This document shows positions 59,193-64,000 of a DNA stretch of 64,000 nucleotides, in pieces. How positions within the stretch are numbered: position 1 is the stretch's first letter; the number at the start of each line of letters is the position of its first letter. The notes beneath the pieces are model-generated. The model ran no database searches. It worked only from the letters and a program-made list of their open reading frames with translations, and was not told where the DNA came from. The stretch is from Soonwooa buanensis. GTDB taxonomy: Bacteria > Bacteroidota > Bacteroidia > Flavobacteriales > Weeksellaceae. The translations under genes were made by a program, and so were the position numbers. The stretch lies in NCBI RefSeq assembly GCF_900167905.1, contig NZ_FUYZ01000003.1, forward strand, positions 1-64,000, written 5' to 3'.

Positions 59193-60260
59193 TTAGGGTA
59201 CAATTACAGTGAAAATATAAGCCATTAACACCACGAGAAGTACAACGCCATATAAGACATTGGTTTTTCCTCGATTTAGCGAGAGCATTACAATATATAA
59301 TGATAACGCCATTAACACCATCGATTTGATATCAAGGCCTAACACTAATGGGAAATCGTAGATTAAACAAACAATAGCAACTGCAGGAATCGTAAGCCCA
59401 ATACTCGCTAATGCAGAACCTAATGCAAGATTAAGACTGGTTTGCAAATGATTTCTTCGAGCAGCTTTTATCGCGGCAACGCCTTCTGGTAGAAGCACAA
59501 CTGCTGCAATAATAACACCGACTAAGGATTTGGGAGCGCCAGCATTGTGCACAATTTCTTCAATTTTTGGAGAAAGCGCTTTCGCCATTAGCACAACAAT
59601 TCCGAGACAAATTAAGAGATAAACCAAACTAACGATTGTATTAGTATTAGTTGGAGGAACAACATTATCATGCTCGCCTTCGCCTTCTGCTAGAAAATAG
59701 TTACGGTGACGGACGGTTTGCACCATCAGGAAAGTTCCGTAGATGACAAGAGAAGCTATCGCAAAGAATATTAACTGTGCATTGTTAAACAATGGAGCAT
59801 TAATACTTGTTGTATAATTTGGGAGAACCAATGTTAAAACCAAAATAGCAACTAAGCTTACCAAAGCTGTATTGGCGGAAGATCTTGCAAAATATTGCTC
59901 ATGAAACTTTGCACCACCAACCAAAAGGCAAGCACCGAGAATTCCATTTAAGATTAACATAATGGCAGCAAAAACGGTATCACGTGCTAAAGTAACTGCC
60001 GAATCGCCACCTGCAATCATAAGTGATATAATAAGCGCAACTTCGATAATGGTGATGGCTAGAGCAAGAATGATGGTTCCGAATGGCTCGCCGACTTTTA
60101 ACGCGACAACTTCGGCGTGATGAACTGCTGACAAAACACATGTTATGAGTAACACGGCTCCTATTAAACTGAACCAGCCGTTGTTATCTGTGATTCCCGT
60201 AAAGTAATATATCCATGCTAAAATCGGGAATACGTGTGTCCAGTGCAGTTTGAGCTTCAT
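59193..60260 (-). CDS. ChaA-type calcium/sodium:proton exchanger
   Basis: The 355-residue protein has about ten to eleven hydrophobic helices. The two inverted half-repeats of the cation/proton exchanger family are visible in GEPFGTIILALAITIIEVALI and LPEGVAAIKAARRNHLQTSLNLALGSALASIGLTIP, each with the conserved acidic residue. Relatives are called ionic transporter y4hA or ChaA. Probable role: export of Ca2+ or Na+. Start at 60260 is chosen because family proteins begin MKLKLHW; the upstream open frame crosses a terminator hairpin. Confidence 0.88.
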   Translation of the reverse strand: MKLKLHWTHVFPILAWIYYFTGITDNNGWFSLIGAVLLITCVLSAVHHAEVVALKVGEPFGTIILALAITIIEVALIISLMIAGGDSAVTLARDTVFAAIMLILNGILGACLLVGGAKFHEQYFARSSANTALVSLVAILVLTLVLPNYTTSINAPLFNNAQLIFFAIASLVIYGTFLMVQTVRHRNYFLAEGEGEHDNVVPPTNTNTIVSLVYLLICLGIVVLMAKALSPKIEEIVHNAGAPKSLVGVIIAAVVLLPEGVAAIKAARRNHLQTSLNLALGSALASIGLTIPAVAIVCLIYDFPLVLGLDIKSMVLMALSLYIVMLSLNRGKTNVLYGVVLLVVLMAYIFTVIVP

Positions 60261-60310
60261 CGAAATTCTATTTGTCACAAAATACAATTTTTTGAAAAAA
60301 GATGCAAAAA

Positions 60311-60338
60311 AAAGAGACGCTAAATTTAGCGTCTCTTT
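60311..60338 (-). terminator. Terminator after S46 peptidase
   Basis: A perfect 14-bp palindrome (AAAGAGACGCTAAA and complement) lies 23 bases past the S46 stop, followed on the minus strand by TTTTT. It ends the S46 transcript before the exchanger gene. Confidence 0.92.
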
Positions 60339-60360
60339 AATATTTATAAATCTGTAAGGA

Positions 60361-62493
60361 TTATTTAGAAAGTTCCATTTCGCTGATAAGGTGACCAGCG
60401 CCAGAGAATTTGTCAATTACCCAAAGTACAAATCTTGCATCAACGTTGATGGTTCTTTGTAATGCAGGTTCGAAAACGATATCACCACTCAAAGCTTCAC
60501 TGTTACCATCGAAAGCAAGTCCGATTAGGTGACCGTTAGCGTCTAAGATTGGAGATCCAGAGTTACCACCTGTAATGTCATTGTTTGATAAGAAGTTAAC
60601 ATATAGGTTACCGTCTTTGTCAGCATATTGACCGAAATCTTTTTTCTTAGCTTGGCTAATTAATTTCGTAGGAAGATCAAATTCTTCATCTCCTTTTTTG
60701 TACTTAGCAACCATACCATCGATAGTTGTGTAGTAGTTTTCTTTGATGCCTTTGTAGTTTCTATCAGCTCTTTTTGGAAGCGTGTCGATAGATCCATAAG
60801 TTAATCTCATTGTTGAGTTAGCATCTGGATAGAAGCTTTTGTTAGGTTGAGATTTTCTCAATCCGTCTAAGAATAATCTTGTGTTGTTAGCAAAATTATC
60901 ATCTACTTTCTCATAAGTTTCGCCAGCTAATTTTTGTTCAGTAACGATACCGTCAGCGATTTTCTTAAGTGGATCCGCATCGATAGCTAATCTATCTGGG
61001 TTGTTTAAGAATTTCATAGCAGAATCTTTGTTAGCAAAAATAGAAGCAAACGCTACATTCGCAAGAGAAGGGATGTCAGTCTTCATAATTGTAGGAGATG
61101 CAACTTCTTTGTTAACTCTTAATTGATAAAGGTTAAACATCGCTGTTAACATATTACCTTCCAATTGAGGATTGAAAGTTTCGTACACTCTATTGATAGC
61201 GTCAGTTACCTTTTGCTTCATTTGAGCTTTTCCGTTGTCATCTTGGTCAGCATAAGTTTTGAACATGCTTCCTAAAGATGCAGCAATACTCACATATTTA
61301 GCGTTTCTCGAAAGTTGAGACATGTAGTTTCTTTCAACATTTCTGTTAGAAACTTGTTTGTAATAAGCATCGATGTTAGGAAGAACTCCGAAGTACGTTG
61401 CATTATTATCTGGCATAGCCGCCCATTGCGAGTAAGCTTGCTCTACTTTTTGTTTGTCAGCAATTGTTCCGTTTTTGATAACAGCATCAATTGTACCTTG
61501 TCTGTTTTTCCAATAGTTAGCAACAGATGCATATTGAGACGCATAACCTAACTTAACAGCTTGGTCTTTGTCCATATATTTTTTCATAACATCCATAGCA
61601 ACTTTAGAAGCTTCTACCCAAGCTGGATAGTCTTTTTCTACCATTTGCTTAATGCCATAAGATGTTAAATAACGGTTAGTTCTACCAGGATAACCCATGA
61701 TCATTGCAAAATCACCAGGCTTGTATCCTTTAAGAGAAACAGGTAAAGAATGCTTAGGTTTTAACGGAACGTTGTTAAGAGAATATTCTGCTGGGTTTCC
61801 ACTAGCATCAGAGTAAATTCTGAATACTGAGAAATCTGCAGTATGTCTTGGCCACTCCCAGTTGTCAGTGTCTCCACCGAATTTTCCTAATGAGTTAGGA
61901 GGTGTACCAACTAATCTAACGTCTTTGTAATCTTGATATACGAAATAATAGAACTCATTACCGTTAAAGAAATCTCTTACGATGACAGTATATTTTCCGT
62001 TTTCGCTGTTTTCAGCTTGGATAGCTTTATATTCTGCATCGATAACTTTTTTTCTGTCCTCAAGAGACATACTGTTATTCAATTTAGAAGTAATTCTTTG
62101 TGTTGCATCATCCATTCTTACTAAGAATCTTACAGAAAGACCTTTAGCAGGAAGTTCTTCGCTTCTCTTCATTGCCCAAAAACCATTTGTTAAATAGTCT
62201 TTTTCTGGTGTAGAAAGCGCTGCGATGTTACCGTATCCACAATGGTGGTTAGTGAATAATAAACCTTCTTTAGATACAACTTCTGCCGTACATCCACCAC
62301 CGAATTGCACGATAGCGTCTTTAAGACTTGAGTTGTTAACCGAATAGATTTCTTCAGGCGTCAATTTTAGGCCTTCTTTTTGCATGTCAACGCCATTAAG
62401 ACGCTTGATAAGCATTAATAGCCACATTCCTTCGTCTGCTCTCATCTGAGCAAAACTCAAAAGAAAAGTAAGTGCTAAAAATATTCTTTTCAT
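60361..62493 (-). CDS. S46-family dipeptidyl-peptidase, DPP7-like
   Basis: The 710-residue secreted enzyme has a signal peptide (ending MRAD, mature start DEGMWL) and the S46 chymotrypsin-like double barrel. Catalytic residues are the His of TNHHCGYG (H83/H84), the Asp of TADFSVFRIY and Ser645 in GGNSGSPIL. The residue that sets P1 preference, 18 after the Ser, is Gly663 (AFDG), as in DPP7, which favours hydrophobic P1; DPP11 has Arg there. It releases dipeptides from oligopeptides in the periplasm. Confidence 0.93.
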   Translation of the reverse strand: MKRIFLALTFLLSFAQMRADEGMWLLMLIKRLNGVDMQKEGLKLTPEEIYSVNNSSLKDAIVQFGGGCTAEVVSKEGLLFTNHHCGYGNIAALSTPEKDYLTNGFWAMKRSEELPAKGLSVRFLVRMDDATQRITSKLNNSMSLEDRKKVIDAEYKAIQAENSENGKYTVIVRDFFNGNEFYYFVYQDYKDVRLVGTPPNSLGKFGGDTDNWEWPRHTADFSVFRIYSDASGNPAEYSLNNVPLKPKHSLPVSLKGYKPGDFAMIMGYPGRTNRYLTSYGIKQMVEKDYPAWVEASKVAMDVMKKYMDKDQAVKLGYASQYASVANYWKNRQGTIDAVIKNGTIADKQKVEQAYSQWAAMPDNNATYFGVLPNIDAYYKQVSNRNVERNYMSQLSRNAKYVSIAASLGSMFKTYADQDDNGKAQMKQKVTDAINRVYETFNPQLEGNMLTAMFNLYQLRVNKEVASPTIMKTDIPSLANVAFASIFANKDSAMKFLNNPDRLAIDADPLKKIADGIVTEQKLAGETYEKVDDNFANNTRLFLDGLRKSQPNKSFYPDANSTMRLTYGSIDTLPKRADRNYKGIKENYYTTIDGMVAKYKKGDEEFDLPTKLISQAKKKDFGQYADKDGNLYVNFLSNNDITGGNSGSPILDANGHLIGLAFDGNSEALSGDIVFEPALQRTINVDARFVLWVIDKFSGAGHLISEMELSK

Positions 62494-62588
62494 AGAGTAA
62501 AATTTTTGCTGGCTAATTTACTCAATTTATTCTATAAAGTCTTAATTTTAGAGTGTTAAAATGATGTTTAACCCAAATTTTAGCTGAA

Positions 62589-63023
62589 ATGAAACTTATA
62601 AAATCAAAATATTTTCTTTTTCTCATCCCTTTATTTATGCTTTTAAATTGTAAAGCTTTGATTTCGAAACAGAACTTACCCATCGAGTTAGAACGACAAT
62701 GGATGTTAACGTCTATTACAGGTTTTACTAAAGAAAAATTAATGAAAAATAAAGCGCAGCTAGATCTGACGCAATATTCTGGCAGGAAAGCCAATCTTGG
62801 TTGTGGTGATTTTTTAGTTGAAGTGCTTCAAGTTAATGCTGATAAAATTAAATTTAAAACCAAAGAAAATTCTTCTAAAAAATGTATCGACTCAGATGTT
62901 TTAGAATATGTTTTCAGAAACGAATTAGGCACTGTTAATCGATATAAAATTGAAGGACATTTCTTAAAATTATATCAAAACGACAAAATTGTCATGGAAT
63001 TTGTAGCTGCTGATTGGGATTAA
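62589..63023 (+). CDS. META-domain lipoprotein
   Basis: The 144-residue product is a lipoprotein (lipobox LLNC, Cys21). Its mature domain resembles META/HslJ: ERQWMLTSITGFTKE at the start, NLGCGDFLVEVLQV with the typical G-C/N region, and NRYKIEGHFLKLYQNDKIVMEFV at the end. Two additional Cys residues (GCG and KCID) could pair. HslJ-type proteins are linked to heat and drug resistance, but function here is unknown. The osmC gene follows after 17 bases, so both could be one transcript. Confidence 0.82.
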   Translation: MKLIKSKYFLFLIPLFMLLNCKALISKQNLPIELERQWMLTSITGFTKEKLMKNKAQLDLTQYSGRKANLGCGDFLVEVLQVNADKIKFKTKENSSKKCIDSDVLEYVFRNELGTVNRYKIEGHFLKLYQNDKIVMEFVAADWD

Positions 63024-63040
63024 CCTTAAAACAAAATAGT

Positions 63041-63454
63041 ATGAAAAGACAAGCAACAGCCGTATGGACCGGCACCGTAAAAGAGGGAAGTGGTCATTTG
63101 ACAACTGCCAGTAAGGTTTTAGATAAAACGCAATATTCCTTCAAAAGTAGATTCGAAGATGGGATTGGGACAAATCCTGAAGAGCTTTTGGCAGCAGCAC
63201 ATGCGGGATGTTTCACCATGAAAACTTCTGCAGATTTGACGGAAGCGGGTTATGTGCCAGAAAGTTTAGAGACGACATCCGTGGTCCTATTCGAAGATGG
63301 AAAAATCGCAAGATCCGAGTTGACTTTAACAGCAAAAATACCAGGAATTTCAGAAGAAGAGTTTCAAAAAATTGCTGCTAACGCGAAAGAAACTTGCCCA
63401 GTAAGTGTTGCTTTTAGTTTCGAAAAAACCTTGATGGCAACTTTGGTTTCTTAG
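63041..63454 (+). CDS. osmC: OsmC-family peroxiredoxin
   Basis: The 137-residue protein starting at 63041 (MKRQATAVWTGTVKEGSG) carries the two redox Cys residues of OsmC: AAHAGCFTM and AKETCPVS. The Arg/Glu of the active site fit FKSRFEDGIGTNPEELLAA. OsmC reduces organic hydroperoxides. The open frame extends nine codons upstream, but the Met chosen matches the family. Together with bcp at 58 kb it supplies thiol-based peroxide defence. Confidence 0.94.
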   Translation: MKRQATAVWTGTVKEGSGHLTTASKVLDKTQYSFKSRFEDGIGTNPEELLAAAHAGCFTMKTSADLTEAGYVPESLETTSVVLFEDGKIARSELTLTAKIPGISEEEFQKIAANAKETCPVSVAFSFEKTLMATLVS

Positions 63455-63747
63455 TTTTTTGTATCAAATTTAATAACATTCCAAAATAGTTCTGCGGTTT
63501 TCGGCAGAGGTATTTTGGAATTTTTATTTATAATAAAATCCTTTATTGATGAGGTTTTATTGCAATAGTTTTTGATTTTAATTAAATATAATTCTACATC
63601 ATTTGGTGTAAAAGAGATTTTAAAATCATCTCTCAGTTCTTCATTTTCAAAAGCAAAACAAACTCTGCTAGAATCTTCATTGTTTAATTCTAGTTTCAAA
63701 ACATTTTGCAAATGATCCAATAAAATTTCAAAATCTGTAGGCTTCAT
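63451..63747 (-). CDS. Small cytoplasmic protein, 98 residues, unknown
   Basis: The product starting at 63747 (MKPTDFEILLDHLQNVLKLEL) has no signal or membrane segment and appears alpha/beta. I recognise no family. Its stop codon overlaps the osmC end by 4 bases, and its last 20 codons contain a 44-base hairpin that can end osmC transcription. The frame is open 18 codons upstream but the preferred Met gives a clean globular start. Moderate confidence that it is expressed. Confidence 0.65.
   Translation of the reverse strand: MKPTDFEILLDHLQNVLKLELNNEDSSRVCFAFENEELRDDFKISFTPNDVELYLIKIKNYCNKTSSIKDFIINKNSKIPLPKTAELFWNVIKFDTKN
63478..63521 (+). terminator. Terminator hairpin for osmC inside the convergent gene
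   Basis: ATTCCAAAATA pairs with TATTTTGGAAT, then after one mismatch TTCTGC with GCAGAG, giving a 44-base hairpin followed by TTTTATTTAT on the plus strand, 23 bases past the osmC stop. It also encodes the C-terminus of the minus-strand 98-residue protein. Confidence 0.8.
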
Positions 63748-63841
63748 AATTTTTAAAATTAGTAAAAAAATAAGCTTTGTTTTTTTGCATTTTTTATTCA
63801 AAAAAACTATCTTGTGAAACTTACAAAAAGATACATATTTA

Positions 63842-64000
63842 ATGCTAGATAAAAAAACACATCAGTACGAAAAAGCCGTATTGGTAGGACTTGTAACCAG
63901 AGATCAAGACGAAGAAAAACTTCAAGAATATATGGATGAGTTGGAGTTTTTGGCGTACACGGCGGGCGCAACTGTCGAAAAACGTTTTACCCAAAAATTG
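63842..64000 (+). CDS. hflX: GTPase HflX, N-terminal fragment (3' truncated by window edge)
   Basis: Fifty-three codons are visible from the ATG at 63842. The sequence (HQYEKAVLVGLVTRDQD, then LEELEFLAYTAGA-like ELEFLAYTAGATVEKRFTQKL) matches the N-terminal HflX domain; the GTPase domain lies beyond the window. HflX is a ribosome-associated GTPase that splits stalled ribosomes. The gene is divergent from the 98-residue protein, with about 95 AT-rich bases between them. Confidence 0.88.
   Translation, partial: MLDKKTHQYEKAVLVGLVTRDQDEEKLQEYMDELEFLAYTAGATVEKRFTQKL

Noticed and set aside
1-64000. CRISPR array, phage genes, toxin-antitoxin or other defence locus
   Set aside because: No regularly spaced repeats, integrase, Cas, restriction-modification or paired small toxin genes could be read on either strand.

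Overview
The window reads as chromosome of a low-GC Bacteroidota bacterium of class Flavobacteriia, most likely Weeksellaceae (Chryseobacterium or a close relative). The evidence is the combination of an exosortase-F locus, a type IX secretion protein PorW/SprE, GLPGLI-family proteins, DUF5687, DUF4846 and DUF4260 proteins, TonB-dependent receptors, an S46 dipeptidyl-peptidase, tryptophanase, -7 boxes of the TANNTTTG type, and start codons mostly without Shine-Dalgarno sequences. No rRNA, CRISPR array, prophage or plasmid replication gene is visible. Apart from an insertion-sequence end at the left edge, the content looks like ordinary, largely housekeeping chromosome.

Layout. 0-1.3 kb: the end of an IS3-type element sits inside xrtF, followed by the XrtF-associated membrane protein. 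1.3-12.1 kb is almost entirely on the minus strand: CDF metal exporter, asd, a four-helix membrane protein, a TonB-dependent receptor, nadC, nadB, a nitroreductase, rnhA and dnaB. 12.3-17.9 kb (plus): a DUF5687 permease with its ABC ATPase, then two M16 zinc-protease family proteins. 18-25.8 kb (minus): fumC, a TPR membrane protein, a serine beta-lactamase-like hydrolase behind two tiny ORFs, an AraC regulator and a Rossmann-fold protein. 25.9-31.3 kb (plus): class I fumarase, HutD-like protein, small membrane proteins, prfA and a secreted protein. 31.4-35.3 kb (minus): a lipoprotein, a membrane EEP-family phosphatase/nuclease, rhomboid protease and mutL. 35.4-40.5 kb: acyltransferase, miaE, a DUF502 protein and tnaA on plus, with two minus genes between. 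40.5-48 kb (minus): porW/sprE, maf, a KdsC-like phosphatase, a GLPGLI protein and its outer-membrane partner. 48.2-50.6 kb (plus): a JmjC-like cupin protein and small envelope proteins. 51-55.3 kb (minus): tRNA-Val(UAC), folC and a TonB-ExbB-TonB cluster. 55.4-64 kb: DUF885 peptidase, nth, bcp, GNAT, a ChaA-type exchanger, S46 peptidase, META lipoprotein, osmC and the start of hflX.

Functional themes are envelope energetics and nutrient import (TonB/ExbB, two receptor-type barrels), extracytoplasmic proteolysis and peptide use (M16 pair, S46, DUF885, rhomboid, tryptophanase), NAD synthesis (nadB-nadC), the fumarase step encoded twice by unrelated enzymes, and DNA maintenance (dnaB, rnhA, mutL, nth).

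The least explained material is intergenic: a two-copy inverted repeat of about 104 bp (about 95% identical by eye) at 29.3 and 58.5 kb, two further REP-like structured repeats at 9.9 and 18.0 kb, and several degenerate short-word tracts. No convincing wholly new system is evident. The best candidates for a second look are these repeats, the ExbB cluster with two TonB-like proteins and no ExbD, the tiny-ORF/serine-hydrolase operon, and the IS-truncated exosortase.
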